A DNA stretch of 64,000 bases from NCBI GenBank assembly GCA_027451445.1, contig DAIDJG010000074.1, forward strand, positions 1 through 64,000, read 5' to 3'. This DNA comes from Singulisphaera sp. (GTDB lineage: Bacteria > Planctomycetota > Planctomycetia > Isosphaerales > Isosphaeraceae). Shown piece after piece: positions 1 to 12,100 of this stretch (positions are counted from its first letter, which is position 1; every line of letters starts with the position of its first letter). The translations under genes were made by a program, and so were the position numbers. The notes below the pieces were generated by a model that made no database searches, was not told the origin of the DNA, and worked only from the letters and a program-made list of their open reading frames with translations.

Positions 1-470
1 GCTTGAATGCCGCCTTGAGGGTCGAGCGGGCCTGATCGTGCTGGGCCTCCGGCAGGTGACCCAGCACGTTTCGGAGCTTGTGATTGCGGCACCGTTGCAC
101 CGGCGTTTCCTGGCCGAAAACCAGGCCGACCGCCTTGCGCAACGCCAATGCGCCGTCGATGACGAACAACCGCCGTCGGCTGGAGACCACGCCACCGCCG
201 GCCAAGTCCTCAAGCAACGCCTTGGCTACCTCGGCGTTCTCGGTCGCTCCTTCGCGAAGGCCGAGCACGTGCTTATGGCCCTTGTCGTCAACCCCCGCCG
301 CGCAAATGACGTGGTAGGGGCCGAGTTGGATTCCATCGATCCAGACCGCCAGAAGGTCGAGCCCGGAGAAGTCGCGCCTGGCGAGGTCGTCCAGAAGGTG
401 TTCGCCCGCCTCGATCGTGACGCGCGAGACCTGGCTCTTGGAGACGCCCACGGTCCCGGCCATCTCGGGG
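1..470 (-). mobile_element. IS256-like transposase fragment, N-terminus missing, continues outside the window
   Basis: This part of the chimeric frame carries the two N-terminal acidic residues of the DDE catalytic triad and the Cys/His-containing region that follows the second Asp in IS256-family (mutator-type) transposases. The first ~100 residues of the family and the element's terminal inverted repeat are missing on the cytochrome side. The third catalytic residue would lie beyond the left edge. Confidence 0.8.
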
Positions 471-667
471 AGGACGGCCTCGTCGCGTCGATCGAGCCGC
501 AGGTTTCCCTTGCGCGTGGCGCTATCGGGCCCGTGGCAGCGGAAGCATTTGTCGGAAAGGAGCGGCAGGATGTCGCGATTGTACTGGAGGGGCTCACCGC
601 GCGCCGGACTGGCCAGAGCACTCAGAAACACGCCGAAGCTCAGGCACAGACAGCGGAGACGCCACAT
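1..667 (-). CDS. Chimeric ORF: planctomycete cytochrome N-terminus fused to IS256-type transposase core (partial at window edge)
   Basis: Translation of the minus strand gives 222 codons without a stop, running off the left edge. Residues 1-24 are a signal peptide (MWRLRCLCLSFGVFLSALAS). Residues 28-62 match the start of planctomycete PSCyt1 proteins, with QYNRDILPLLSDKCFRCHG, a c-type heme motif C41-x-x-C44-H45 and the usual RKGNLRLD. From about residue 66 the protein becomes an IS256-like transposase: a helix-turn-helix-like VGVSKSQVSRV, the catalytic-type aspartates in LLAVWIDG (D111) and LFVIDGA (D171), GLREGATENAEV, and the QRCRNHKLRNVLGHLP segment. The transposase N-terminus and an IS terminal repeat are absent between the two halves. 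The most likely explanation is a deletion or recombination joining a truncated IS copy to a broken cytochrome gene, which is therefore probably non-functional. A real fusion is less likely. The two family calls are sure; the origin is inferred. Confidence 0.85.
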   Translation of the reverse strand, partial: MWRLRCLCLSFGVFLSALASPARGEPLQYNRDILPLLSDKCFRCHGPDSATRKGNLRLDRRDEAVLPEMAGTVGVSKSQVSRVTIEAGEHLLDDLARRDFSGLDLLAVWIDGIQLGPYHVICAAGVDDKGHKHVLGLREGATENAEVAKALLEDLAGGGVVSSRRRLFVIDGALALRKAVGLVFGQETPVQRCRNHKLRNVLGHLPEAQHDQARSTLKAAFK

Positions 668-950
668 AGGTCCGGATTCCCGCGGAAGGTAATGGCGATT
701 CGGGTCTCGGTGTGAGGACCGCGGAGAGCGCCGGGGCAGGCCGGCGGGGTTGTTGTGGTTGGCTACGCTCGCGGGCGTTTGAGCGAGGTCGGAGACCGAG
801 CGGGCCAACCTATTATCGACGGGCACGATCGACTGGTGCAACCCTGTAACACGTCTTCAATGCCCGCTGCGCGGCGTTCCGACGCCCTTTACGGGAATTC
901 GTTTCTTCTTGGAACGCCCGGAAACGTGGGGTATCGTAGCGAGATGCGAA

Positions 951-3900
951 ATGGTGCGGCGGGCCGAGGCCCGTACTCTCGGCATCGCGAGGGGTGTTCG
1001 TGTGGGAATCATCGTGAGGCGAAGGCCTGGCCGGAGGGTCGGCTTGGTCCTCGGGCTGCTCGCGGTCGGCTTTGCCGTTGGCGCGGGAGCCGAGGAGCCC
1101 GGTGGGGGGCTGCTACCGCTCGTTGGCAAATACTGCGTGGAATGCCACGGCGGCGACGAGCCCGAGGCTAGGCTCGACCTCGGGGTGTTGGCGAAGGCGC
1201 CGGCGTTCGGGCGGCGGTTCAAGGATTGGGAGAAGGTTGTCCGGGTGCTCCGCGAGCGGAAGATGCCACCGGAGGGCGAGCCGCAGCCGAGCGTCGTGCA
1301 GCGGGACGCGGCTGTCCGGGATATCGAGGCGGGGCTCCGCCGATTTATCGAGGAACACCAGGGCGACCCGGGGCCGGTGGCGATCCGGAGGCTGACGAGC
1401 GCCGAGTATGCATACACGCTCCGCGACCTGACCGGGATCGACCTGCGGGTTGCTGACGATTTTGTGAGCGATGCGGTCGCCGGCGAGGGATTTACCAATG
1501 CGGGCGACGCCCAGTTCATGCAGGACTCGACACTCGAACGGTACCTTCAGGCGGCCAAGGCCGTGGCCGAGCACGCGGTGATCGGTGCGGGGCCCTTGGG
1601 GTTCTTCAGCCATCCGGGCAAGACCGGGCGTGAGCTGTCCGCGATCACGCGGATTCAGGCGATCTACCGTGAATTTGGGTTCCGCACGGCTGCGGGCGAG
1701 GGTGCCAAACCGTTTGGGCTGGACCGCTACCCGCGGGCCATGTTCGTGGCGTGGCAGTTCCGCTTCCGCGATCGGCTCGGACTCGGGTCGACGAAGCTGC
1801 CGGAGATCGCGCGGGCTGAGGGTGAAAGCACCCGGCTTTGCGAGCACGTTTGGGATGTTGTGAATCGGGCGAATGCGCCCTTTCCGCTCTCGGTGATCGT
1901 CGAAGATTGGCGGTCGCTGCCGCCGCCCGGGGAGGCGTCGAAGGCGGAAGTGCGCACCCGTTGCGATGAGTTGGGCCGCGAACTCCGCGGTTGGCAGAAG
2001 ACGCTCGCGGCCGCGGCTGGCGACGAGGAGGAGGCGGCCGTTCTGACGGCGGGCGAGGTTCGCGTCGCGGCCAGGCATACCCTCACGGCCGACCTGAGCT
2101 GGCCGTTGGGAGCGAAGGCTGCGGACCTGGAGCTGTCGGTGGCCCGAGCGAGCAAGGACCCGGCCGAGGGTGCAGTCGTCGTGTGGGGGAAACCGAGAAT
2201 TCAGTTCCGGCACGCCGATCGTCGGCGCGACCGGCCGCGGGCGCTCGGCCCGGTTCTGACACCGGAGACAGCCGCCCGGGTTGCCCTCGGCAAGCACCCC
2301 CGCGGGGGCACGATCGACAGCCGCGACTTCGCAACCATCGGCGAGGCGAAGATTCCGATCACGCTCCGCATCCCCGAGGGGATGATCTCCGCCAGGCTCA
2401 TCGTCGAGGTCGCGCTGGAGACGCGCACAGGGGGCATCGTTCGTTGCCGGATCGCAGACGGTGAGGTCGAGGGGGAGACCGCGGCCGAGGTCGGCGACAC
2501 ATCGACGCTTCTGGCCGATCCGGCCGATCCCCATGTCGACGCGTGGCGGACGGGCGTCGAGGAGTTTGCCCGACTGATGCCCGAGGTCTCGCACCGCGAG
2601 CCGGCCCCCTCCGACCGCGATCCGATTCCCGCGCCGTTTGACAACGCCTATAACATGCCGGAGCGGAACCACTTTCACACCGCGATCAAGTACCACCGCG
2701 ACGATGCGTTCTTCGTTGCGCACGTCGCCGACGATGAGACCCGGCGAAGGCTGGACCAGGCGTGGGCCGACCTGCTCACGGCATTCGATTATCACGACGC
2801 GAATCTCAAGTTTCTGGCCGAGAAGTTTGGCCTCAAGGCCAGGACCATCGCCGAGCTCGACCGCGAGACGATCGACGGCTTGCCGGATGAGCCTGCTGGG
2901 CGGTTCGTGCGGCACCTGAAGTACGAGTACGACGCAATGCGCGCGGCCCTCCGCAGCGCGGAGCCGAGCCACGTGGAGGACGCACTACGATTCGCCGCGC
3001 AGGCGTGGCGCCGGCCTCTGACCGAGGACGAAGCCACACGGCTGCGTGACTTCTACGCCAGGCTGCGGCGCGTGAGCGGGCTCGACCACGAGTCCGCGAT
3101 CCGGGCGCTGCTGGCGCGCGTCCTGGTGGCTCCCGCGTTCCTGTACAGGGCCGAACCGCCGAAGATGGGTGGGGGCGCGATCGTGCCCCTGACGGACTGG
3201 CAACTGGCCAGCCGGCTCAGCTATTTCCTCTGGTCGTCGATGCCCGACGAGACGCTGCGCGCGGCCGCCGAGGCGGGCCGGCTGCACGAACCCGCAGAGC
3301 TGGAGCAGCAGGCCCGGCGCATGCTGCGCGACCCAAAGGCGCGCCGGCTCGCGACCGAGTTCTTCGGCCAGTGGCTTGGGTTCTACCGCTTCGACCAGTT
3401 CCAGGGGATCGACGCGAGTCGCTTCCCCGAGTTCACCGACAAGCTCCGCGCTGCCTTGTATGAGGAGGCCGTCTCGTTCTTCGAGCACCTCGTCCGCGAG
3501 GACCGGCCGGTCGATGAGGTTCTCTTCGCGGACTACACGTTTCTGAACCGGGCGCTCGCCGAGCACTATGGGGTTTCGGCCGTCGCGGCCAGGGGCGATG
3601 AGTTCGTCAAGGTGGATGGCCTGACGGAACAGCACCGCGGGGGCCTGCTGGGGATGGGGGCCGTGCTAGCGGCCACATCGGCGCCTCGGCGGACAAGCGC
3701 TGTGAAGCGCGGCGACTGGGTGCTCCGGCGCATCGTGGGCACGCCGGTCCCGCCACCGCCCGCGAACGTTGGCTCGATCCCGGCCGACGACGTGCTTGCC
3801 GACGGCTTGACGGTGCGGCAGCGGCTCGAGGCCCATCGTAAGAACGCGTCGTGCGCCAATTGCCACGCGCGGATCGACCCGCTCGGGTTCGCGCTCGAGT

Positions 3901-4214
3901 CGTACGACCCGCTCGGCCGTTGGCGGGACACCTACGGTGACGGGAAGTCCATCGACCCATCGGGCACGCTTCGCGACGGCACGACCGTGTCCGGCCCCGA
4001 CGGGTTGCGGGACTACCTCCGCCGCGAGGCGTCGAATTTCCACCGGACCGTGAGCGCCAAGCTGCTGGGTTACGGACTGGGCCGCGCTGGGATGATCTCC
4101 GACCGCCCGTTGATCGAACGGATGACGGACGGCCTCGCCCACGGGGACCGCTTCGGGGACCTCGTCGTGCGGATCGTCACCAGCGAGCAGTTCCGGAACC
4201 AACGATCGCAGTGA
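951..4214 (+). CDS. DUF1592/DUF1588/DUF1585 planctomycete cytochrome-like protein (pair 1)
   Basis: Large exported protein of the planctomycete DUF1587-DUF1592-DUF1588-DUF1585 architecture with an N-terminal c-type cytochrome domain. A basic stretch precedes a hydrophobic signal ([18 protein letters not shown]). A heme motif CVECH follows at about residue 62. The DUF1587-type motif [17 protein letters not shown] is near residue 155. A DUF1592-type segment includes [18 protein letters not shown]. The second heme-type motif [16 protein letters not shown] is near residue 965. The C-terminal DUF1585 part is present. The ATG at 951 is chosen; a GTG at 1014, directly before the hydrophobic segment, is an equally possible start. 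The stop overlaps the spacer of the DUF1552 gene, only 14 bases before its ATG, so the two form an operon. The biochemical role of the family is not established; extracytoplasmic redox function is inferred from the heme motifs. Confidence 0.93.
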   Translation: MVRRAEARTLGIARGVRVGIIVRRRPGRRVGLVLGLLAVGFAVGAGAEEPGGGLLPLVGKYCVECHGGDEPEARLDLGVLAKAPAFGRRFKDWEKVVRVLRERKMPPEGEPQPSVVQRDAAVRDIEAGLRRFIEEHQGDPGPVAIRRLTSAEYAYTLRDLTGIDLRVADDFVSDAVAGEGFTNAGDAQFMQDSTLERYLQAAKAVAEHAVIGAGPLGFFSHPGKTGRELSAITRIQAIYREFGFRTAAGEGAKPFGLDRYPRAMFVAWQFRFRDRLGLGSTKLPEIARAEGESTRLCEHVWDVVNRANAPFPLSVIVEDWRSLPPPGEASKAEVRTRCDELGRELRGWQKTLAAAAGDEEEAAVLTAGEVRVAARHTLTADLSWPLGAKAADLELSVARASKDPAEGAVVVWGKPRIQFRHADRRRDRPRALGPVLTPETAARVALGKHPRGGTIDSRDFATIGEAKIPITLRIPEGMISARLIVEVALETRTGGIVRCRIADGEVEGETAAEVGDTSTLLADPADPHVDAWRTGVEEFARLMPEVSHREPAPSDRDPIPAPFDNAYNMPERNHFHTAIKYHRDDAFFVAHVADDETRRRLDQAWADLLTAFDYHDANLKFLAEKFGLKARTIAELDRETIDGLPDEPAGRFVRHLKYEYDAMRAALRSAEPSHVEDALRFAAQAWRRPLTEDEATRLRDFYARLRRVSGLDHESAIRALLARVLVAPAFLYRAEPPKMGGGAIVPLTDWQLASRLSYFLWSSMPDETLRAAAEAGRLHEPAELEQQARRMLRDPKARRLATEFFGQWLGFYRFDQFQGIDASRFPEFTDKLRAALYEEAVSFFEHLVREDRPVDEVLFADYTFLNRALAEHYGVSAVAARGDEFVKVDGLTEQHRGGLLGMGAVLAATSAPRRTSAVKRGDWVLRRIVGTPVPPPPANVGSIPADDVLADGLTVRQRLEAHRKNASCANCHARIDPLGFALESYDPLGRWRDTYGDGKSIDPSGTLRDGTTVSGPDGLRDYLRREASNFHRTVSAKLLGYGLGRAGMISDRPLIERMTDGLAHGDRFGDLVVRIVTSEQFRNQRSQ

Positions 4215-4217
4215 GTT

Positions 4218-4224
4218 GGGGAGG
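4218..4224 (+). promoter_or_regulatory. Ribosome binding site for the DUF1552 gene
   Basis: The sequence GGGGAGG lies 4 bases before the ATG at 4229. It supports that codon over the in-frame GTG at 4211, which overlaps the upstream stop codon. Confidence 0.7.
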
Positions 4225-4228
4225 CCGT

Positions 4229-5602
4229 ATGAGCGAGCCAGCGAAACAGGCGGGTGCGAGCGTGGTCAGCCGGCGAGGCTTCCTCCGAGGCGGCGGGGGC
4301 CTGGCCTTGACCCTGCCATGGCTCGAGTCGTTGCCCGTGCGAGCCGAGGACTCCGGTAAGCTCGTCGCACCGAAGGACCCGCCCGCGCCGCCCGTTCGAT
4401 TCGCGTGTGTGTACTTCTCGAACGGCGTGGAACCGATCCACTGGTGGGCGCGGGGCGAGGGGGCCACGATGGAGATCGGCCCCGGGCTGAAGCCGATGGA
4501 GCCGTTCCGTGAAGACATGATCTTCCTCAAGGGCCTGTACAACGAGCAGGCTGCGCGGCACAAGAGCCCTCACCTGGGGCGCATGGCCAACATGCTCTCC
4601 GGCGCGTGGGTCAGCACCGAGCAGGGGGAGATTCGCGTCGGGCGGACGATGGACCAGGTCCTCGCGCAACGCCTGGGGGCCCAGACCGCCGTCCCGAGCC
4701 TCGTCCTCGGCATCGAGCCGACCGAGCTGCGCCTCGAGGACGGCCTCTCGATGATCTACGGCTCGTGCATCTCGTGGGCCAGCGACACCAAGCCTGCGAC
4801 CAAGGAGATCTACCCCGCACGCGTCTTCGACCTGTTGATCGGTGACCCCGCCGGCCGTCGCATCGACCGCACGATCCTCGACGAGGTGCTTGCCGACGCG
4901 CGCGACCTGTCCCGGCAGGTGAGCAGCTCCGACCGCCGGAAGCTCGACGAGTACCTCGAATCGGTCCGCGATATCGAGCGCCGGATCGAACGCGCGGCGG
5001 ACGACGGCCGCCTCGAGGGCCGCCGGCCCGCGCGCCCCTCCCCTGCCCTGATGCGTCCAGCGGAGCGCCTGCCCCAGGACATCCCGGACCACATGCGGCT
5101 GATGCTCGACCTGATCGTCCTGGCGTTCCAGATGGACAAGACGCGCGTCGCCACTCTGATGCTGAACAACGACCTCTCGCAGATGAATTTCGGGTTCCTC
5201 GAAGGGGTCCACGGCAGTCTGCACCTGGACCTTACGCACAACGGTCGCGAGCCGGCGCGCGAGGCGATGTACCTGAAGACGAACCAGTATCACGTCGCTC
5301 AGTTCGCCTACCTCGTCGGCCGCCTGAAGGCCATCGCCGAGGGCGAGGGCTCCCTGCTCGACCACTCCCTGCTGATGGGTTGCTCGAACCTGTTCGACGG
5401 CGACCGGCACCAGGCCGACGAGATGCCGATCTTACTCGCCGGCCGAGGCGGCGGGGCAACGCCCACCGGTCGTGTCCTCGACTATTCCGGTCGCCCCCCC
5501 GACGGACGCCGTGCTTGCGGGTTGTATCTCTCCCTCATGAACCGGATGGGGGTCCCCATTACCCGCTTCGGCGACGCGGATCGGCCCCTGGCCGAGCTGT
5601 AG
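4229..5602 (+). CDS. DUF1552 (HXXSHH-type) exported protein, Tat-like signal (pair 1)
   Basis: 457-residue protein of the DUF1552 family, which in planctomycetes and related bacteria almost always follows a DUF1592 gene. The N-terminus has a twin-arginine-type signal ([19 protein letters not shown]), implying export of a folded protein. Family features seen are [18 protein letters not shown] near the start, the acidic helical region around [15 protein letters not shown], and the histidine cluster of the family in [11 protein letters not shown] followed by [21 protein letters not shown]. The family is annotated from sequence only; no reaction is known. It starts 14 bases after the DUF1592 stop, with a good ribosome binding site, so the two are surely co-transcribed. 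Transport or surface redox chemistry together with the cytochrome partner is inference. Confidence 0.94.
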   Translation: MSEPAKQAGASVVSRRGFLRGGGGLALTLPWLESLPVRAEDSGKLVAPKDPPAPPVRFACVYFSNGVEPIHWWARGEGATMEIGPGLKPMEPFREDMIFLKGLYNEQAARHKSPHLGRMANMLSGAWVSTEQGEIRVGRTMDQVLAQRLGAQTAVPSLVLGIEPTELRLEDGLSMIYGSCISWASDTKPATKEIYPARVFDLLIGDPAGRRIDRTILDEVLADARDLSRQVSSSDRRKLDEYLESVRDIERRIERAADDGRLEGRRPARPSPALMRPAERLPQDIPDHMRLMLDLIVLAFQMDKTRVATLMLNNDLSQMNFGFLEGVHGSLHLDLTHNGREPAREAMYLKTNQYHVAQFAYLVGRLKAIAEGEGSLLDHSLLMGCSNLFDGDRHQADEMPILLAGRGGGATPTGRVLDYSGRPPDGRRACGLYLSLMNRMGVPITRFGDADRPLAEL

Positions 5603-5949
5603 TGGATGGATTGGCGAGCGGATCGCAGGGGCGGCAGTAAGGGTTTCGTCGCCTCGGCCACGACGACGGTAAATACCGATGCGAACAATGTGGCAAACAT
5701 GGTAACGTCCGCAGTCTCGCGCCAGCGATGCCGGGCATTGTCGCTTACATCCGGGGCTCCCTGATCATCTCTTAATCCATGCTCAGAGCGGACTATCCGC
5801 AGGGTGAAGCGGCTCAACTCGGACCGGTCGGTCTCGCGAAGCATGCCGAGTGAGCGGTATGATCAGGCCCGAAAGCGAGGTCCCGTCGCGCCGAGATCAT
5901 GGTATGTTCGCAGTTCGCGCGTTTTGCCGCCGTGTCTGGATGTGGTCGC

Positions 5950-6050
5950 ATGCACATTCTCTTTGTACATCCAAATTACCCTGCGCAGTTCGGACACGTC
6001 GCGTCTTACCTGGCCCTTCAGAAGGGGTAGCCGTTCACCTCTCACATGCG
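5950..6050 (+). pseudogene. Remnant of a GT4-type glycosyltransferase N-terminus
   Basis: ATG at 5950 opens 26 codons reading MHILFVHPNYPAQFGHVASY and then LALQKG before a TAG. This is the highly characteristic first beta-strand and donor-side loop of planctomycete/proteobacterial family-4 glycosyltransferases. A +1 shift at the stop gives VAVHLSHAPK, which would continue the second strand, so the gene appears frameshifted. Nothing further of the ~400-residue enzyme follows, because the giant surface-protein gene ends at 6127. Interpreted as a decayed 5' stub. The family match is by eye and rests on about 25 residues. The rest of the 5603-6126 spacer shows no gene. Confidence 0.55.
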
Positions 6051-6126
6051 CCCAAAGCAAACCTTTGCGCGCCGTGTTGCATTCGGGAGGACTCGCATAC
6101 CCGTCTTGCGGTACGGTAGCCAGGCG

Positions 6127-9100
6127 TCAGCCGTTGGAGAGTACACCGTTCTTCACGACCAGCGCCTTCTCGTTGGCGATCATCTGCTTCAGCAAGATCA
6201 GGTTCAGGGGCTTGGGCATGTTGTACGTGTACAACGGCGCGGCGTCGAACAGGTCGGTGAGCGACAGTGACGCCCCCACCGACTTCGTGAAGATGGCGTC
6301 AATAGCAATCGCGCCGGGCGAACCCGCGGTCTGTTGCTTGAAGACGGTGCCTCCGATTGTCCCCGCGCTGTTGATCGCGCCCACCGCGGCAATGAAGCCT
6401 TTGTTCGTACCGCCGATCGTGACGGTGGTTCCCGCGCTGGCGTTGCCGATCCCGGCACCCGAGATAATCGCACTCGCGGCGTCGAGGCCGCCGCTGGCCG
6501 TCACGTTGCCGGTGAGTCCGTTCAGTGCCACAATCCGACCTGCCAACATCCGACCCGTGAACATGACGTTGCCGCTGTCCACTCCCGGAGTAAGGATCGA
6601 GCCGCCGAACGTGCCGCCAAACGACAGGTTGCCGGTAATCGCGCCGTTCGCGGCGATCACGCCGCTGAGCCCGTTGCCCGCCGTACTCGTCACGTTGCCA
6701 CTGACCGCGACGTTGCCGGCGAGGTTGCCCAGCGCCACGATCGTACCGCTGAACGGCCCATTCACCACGACTCCGCCAAGCGCACTTCCCGCCACTCCGA
6801 TGTTCCCCTGCGCCTCGACGACCCCCATGAGCCCCACGTCGGCGATGACCTGGCTGATCAGGTTGCCGGCGCTCTTGATCGTGCCGGACATCGTCGAGCC
6901 CGTGGAGTGGATCGTGGTCGTGGTCAAGGCGCCGTTCGCGGTGGTGTAAACGCGGCCGAGGTCGGCCGGCACCTGGAAGGTCGCGCCGGTGAGCGGGTCG
7001 GTTGCGAGACCGGTTGTTTGCACGATGCCACGTAGTGGCCCGCCGTTGAACGTGAGGGAGCCAAAGAGACAAGGCGCCGAGAGGAGACCGTTGAACGGCC
7101 CCTGCAAGGTTACGTCGCCCAGAGGTCCCGTGCTGGTCAGACTCTGGGCGATGGTCTGGGAGGTCGAGACCGACGCATTGTCTCCGTGGATCGCGATGGT
7201 CTGGAGGGACGCGTTCTGGGTCGTGATGGTCGGGTCGTACACGGTCACGAGCGCGACGTCCGAGCCGCGTGCAAGATTGTCGGCCGAGGGGGTCGGATAA
7301 GCGGTCGAGTCCTCAATCGAGAACAGAACGTCGCTCGGCGCGAACGCGCCTCCTGTGCCCACAGAGCCGTAGAAGAAGGCGACCGGGTTGACGTCGGCAA
7401 ACGGGACGACGAGCGTCGCCATGCGGGACGTGCTCGTCGAACCGGCGGGCACGACCTTGGTGGTCGTTGCGAGCAAGGCCATGGCGTTGCTCGCCTGGGC
7501 CGTTGCGGCGGAGACCGTCGTGATCCCCGACGTGTAACGGCCGAATGCAACCGCCTGGATGCTCGCGGCGTGGATCGAGCCGTTCGGCACGAAGTCGCGC
7601 ACGCCGACACCCTGGATCTTGTCGGCCGGCAGGTACACGCCCGACGGGTTGATCGGCCCTCCAAAGTAGGCAGAGGCGGCCGCGGTCACCGCCGACAGAA
7701 TGTCCCCTTCGACCGAGACGTTGACGACGCCGGAGGCGCTGTTGTTCTTCGAGTCGAGCCGCGCCAGGTCGAACTTCGCCTGGTTGCTGTCGGTCACGAG
7801 GCTGAGGTCGAAGAGGTTGGTGGTCGGGCTCGTGTTGCTAACCCGGACGGTCAAGATCGGGCTGGACGGTTTCGTCGTGCTCGCGAGCCCTTCGTAGTAC
7901 TCCTGGAACCTCACGGCGGGGAACAGGTTCGCCGGCATCATGGTGGGCGACTGCGACGGGAGCAAGGGCGTGACGGGCGAAGTGACTTCGACCATGCGCT
8001 CGATCCCCGCCTCGTTGACGATCAGTGCGCACGGTCCGTACGCCGCGCCCACGGCGATGCTGCCGACGGTACCCGCGACGACCGCCCCCGGGGCTCCGCC
8101 ACCGATGGTGGCTTGCTCGAGCGAGCCAGCGACCTTCACCTGACCCGCGAGATCCTTGCCGATCGTCAGCGAGTTGAGGCTGCCGGCCGATCCATTGACG
8201 ATGGACGTCGTGATCGCACCCGTTGAGGTCAACGAACCACCGACACAGAGAGTCTGGAGAGTGCCGGTCTCACACACGGAGCCGGACAGGTTACCAGCGA
8301 CTTTCAGGGTCGTGAGCGTCCCGGTGGTGAGTACCTGGCCCGCGAGGTCATGTCCCGCGGTGGGCGTGCTTGCCGGGCCGATCGTCACGTTGCCCAGGTT
8401 GCTGGCCGAAACCCTGGCGTTCGCGTGAATGCTACCGCCGACCGAGAGGAAGTTCAAAACGCCCGTGACGCTCAACAAGCCGTTCAGGTCGCCGAGGACG
8501 GAGGCGGTCTGGATCGTACCAGCGCCGTTCAGCGTGCCGCTGAGGTTGCCCGCGATACTCAGAGTTGTCAGGGAGCCGCCAACGTTGACGAGCCCACTGA
8601 GGTCGTCGCCGGCCGCGGGCGTCTGGGTGGGACCGATGGCCAGGGTGTTGACGTTGCCCGCGACGGTCAACGTGCCCGCCAGTGCGCCGGTTTCGGAGAG
8701 CGTCTGGAGGGCCGCCGTTTGCGGTGCCGCGGTATTGACGACGCAGAGTTTGCCGGTCGAAGCGACGCCGCCGCCGAGATAGACACCGTGGACGGTGCCG
8801 GTCTCCCGGACGGTACCCGAGAGGTTGCCGGCGACGCTCAGGGTGGTAAGCGTCCCTCCCACCTGAACGGTGCCGCTGAGATCGTCCCCCGGGGCGTATG
8901 AGGGCTGTGCACCGGCGAGCCCTTGCGCGACGCCGGTGGTGTTCATGCTTGCCGGGCCAACGTTGAGTGAACCGAGGTCGTCCGTAACGTTGATTGCGCC
9001 GGCCAGCATGTGGCCCACACTCATCGAGCCGATGCTCGGGGTGTTCACCGTCGCGTTCGCCAGCACCGAATCGCCGACCTGGAGCGACGCAATGGCGCCC

Positions 9101-12100
9101 GTTGTGTTCAAAGTGCCGATGATGTCACCGCCAAGCTTGACGGACTCTAGGGTGGGGAAGTCGGTGATCTGAAGGGTGCCGTTGAGGTTGGTGCCCCAGT
9201 TCAGTGTGGGCATGACGTTGGCCGGGTTGGGACCGCCGTCGATGTTCGTCGTCTGCGGCAGGTTCTGACCGGGGGCCACGTTCACCGCAAGGGTGTTCGC
9301 CCCCGAGCCAAGTTTGACGTTGAGCAGGTCGACGCCCGAATACAAGACCGGCCCTGCGCTCAGGCCGGTGAGCTGGTTGTCGGTGAGCGTGCCGGACTGG
9401 GCCATCGTGACACCGGTATCGTCCACGTTCAGCGTGTCGGTGCCCTCACCCACCAGGTCGAAGGTTCCGAGGACCGGCAAGAGCGTGCCCGCGTTGAACG
9501 GATTGACGCTGCCGACGTTCACGGTGTTAGCACCTCCGCCCGTCATCAGCGTGGTGGTGGTGCCCGAGGGAGTGCTCATCACGTTGAACGTGTCGTTTTG
9601 CCCGCCCAGGGAAATACTGAGCTGCTTCAACCCGTTGTACGTCATGCCGGCGGGCCCCAAACCCAGGCCCATGAGGGTATTGGCCGTGAGCGTGGCCGTG
9701 GTACCCGCGGTGTCGCCGGAGTCGTCCACGTTCACCATGTCCAGCAGATGCCCGTTCGCATCGCGACCCTGGCCGTTGATCACGAGCGGTCCCTGGATCG
9801 GGGAGTCCACGCCACCCAAATTGAGCGAGAAACCCCCGACGTTGACAAGGTCGGTGTTGTCGCCGGCGCCGGTGTTGATGGTCGAGGTCGTCACGGCAGC
9901 CGTCGACTGTACGTAGAACTGGTTCCCGCCCGTTCCCAGGCTGATGTTGAGCGCTTTCAGGCCGTCGTAGGCGATACCGGTGGTGTCCATGTTCAGGCCG
10001 TTGACCTTCGCGGCCGTCAGCATGCCGGTCGCCAGGCGGGTGTCTCCGGTGTCGTCGACGCTTACGGTATCCAGCACATGTCCGTTCGCATCCCGACCCT
10101 GGCCGTTGATCAACAGCGGCCCCTGGATTCGAGCGACCACTCCCCCGGTATTCGGCGCGATGCTGCCGACGTTGACGGTATTGGCGTTGCTGCCAGCACC
10201 GGCGTTGACGGTCGAGGTGGTCACGGCGGCCGTCGACTGCACGTTGAAGCAATTACCGCCTGTTCCCAGGTTGATGTTCAGCGTCTTCAGGCCGTCATAG
10301 GCGATCCCCGAGGAGCCCATCCCCAGGCCCGTGATGTCGGTCGCTGTCAGCGTCCCCGTCGCCTTCGACGTGTTGCCCGTGTCATCCACATTCAACGTGT
10401 CGAGCGCAGCGCCCAAACTGTCGCGTCCCTGACCGTTGACCACCAGCGCACCCTGGACCGGCGCCGCGACGCCGCCGACGGTCGGGGCCAGGCTGCCGAC
10501 ATTGACGACGTTCGGCAGATTCCCGGCGCCGGTGTTAACGGTCGAGGTCGTCACGGCGGCGGTCGACTGCACGTCAAAGACGTTCCCGCCGGCGCCCAGG
10601 TTGATATTCAGCGCCCTCAGACCGTCGTAAGCGATACCGGACGGGCCCATTTCCAGACCCGTCAGGTGCGTGGCCGTGAGCGTGCCGGTCGCGCTGGCGA
10701 CATCGCCCGTATCATCCACATTTACAGTATCCAGCACGTGAGCGGACGCGTCGCGCCCTTGACCGTGGATCACGAGCGGACCCTGGACCGGCGCGGCAAC
10801 GCCGCCCGTGCTCGGCGCGAGGCTACCGACGTTGACCACGTTCGGCGTGCTTCCGGCACCCGTGTTGATGGTTGACGTCGTCACGGCGGCGGTCGACTGC
10901 ACGTTGAAGGCATTACCACCGGTGCCCAGACTGATGTTGAGCGCCTTCAAGCCGTTGTAAACGATTCCCGACGGGGCCATGCCCAGCCCGGTAACTTTCG
11001 TGGATGTCAGCAGGCCCGTAGCGATGGCGGCGTCGCCCGTGTCGTCCACATTCACGGTGTCGATCAGGTGACCGGAGCCATCCCGCCCCTGCCCGTTGAT
11101 CAGCAGCGAGCCCTGGACCAGCGCGACGGTGCCGTCGGCGTTCGGCGTGAGGCTCCCCACGTTGACGACGTTCGCGTTCATGCCGGCACCGGTGTTCACG
11201 GTCGAGGTGGTCAAAGCCGCCGTCGACTGCACGTTGAACGTGTTCCCACCCGTGCCCAGGTTCACGTTCAACGTCTTTAAGCCGTCATAGGTGATCCCCG
11301 AGGAGCCCATCCCCAGGCCCGTAATCGTCGTGGCCGCGAGCGTACCCGACGCTGTGGCGGTGTTACCCGTATCGTCCACGTTCAACCTGTCGATCACGCC
11401 GCCGGCTCCGTCTCGGCCCTGACCGTTGACCACCAGCGCGCCCTGGATCGAAGCGACCACACCGCCCGAAGTCGGCGCGAGGCTCCCGACGTTCACGACG
11501 TTCGGCGCGGTGCCGGCCCCGGTGTTGACGGTCGAGGTGGTCACGGCGGCGGTCGACTGTGCGTTGAAGGTATTCCCGCCCATGCCCAGGTTGATGTTCA
11601 GCGCCTTGAGACCGTTGTACGCAATCCCCGCAGAACCCATTCCGAGGCCCGTGAGCCGGTTCGCCGTGAGCAGAGCCGTCGCGGCGGTGGCGTCTCCGGT
11701 GTCATCCACGTTCAAGGTATCCTGGACGTGTCCCGAGGCGTCCTGACCCTGACCGTTGACCACCAGCGGACCCTGGATCGTCGCGGCAATTCCGCCCGTG
11801 CTCGGCGCCAGACTGCCGACGTTGACGACGTTCGCTTTTGTGCCGGCACCCGCGTTGATGGTCGACGTTGTTACTACCGCCGTCGACTGCACGTTGAACG
11901 TATTCCCGCCCGTGCCCAGGTTGATGTTCAGCGCCTTCAGACCGTTGTACGCGATCCCCGACGGGGCCATGCCCAGACCTGTGACCGTCGTGGCCGTGAG
12001 CAGGCCTGACGTGCAGACGGTGTCCTCTGTGTCATTCACGTTCAACGTGTCGATCACATGGCCCAAACCATCGCGTCCCTGACCGTTGATCACAAGCGAA

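Noticed and set aside
38-715. Plus-strand frame of 225 codons at the left edge
   Set aside because: The minus strand of the same bases gives clear PSCyt1 and IS256 transposase motifs; the plus frame has no protein-like features.
5804-6949. Plus-strand frame of 381 codons overlapping the end of the giant gene
   Set aside because: Most of it is antisense to the giant gene and is rich in Pro/Ala as expected for a shadow; the only real signal nearby is the glycosyltransferase stub in another frame.
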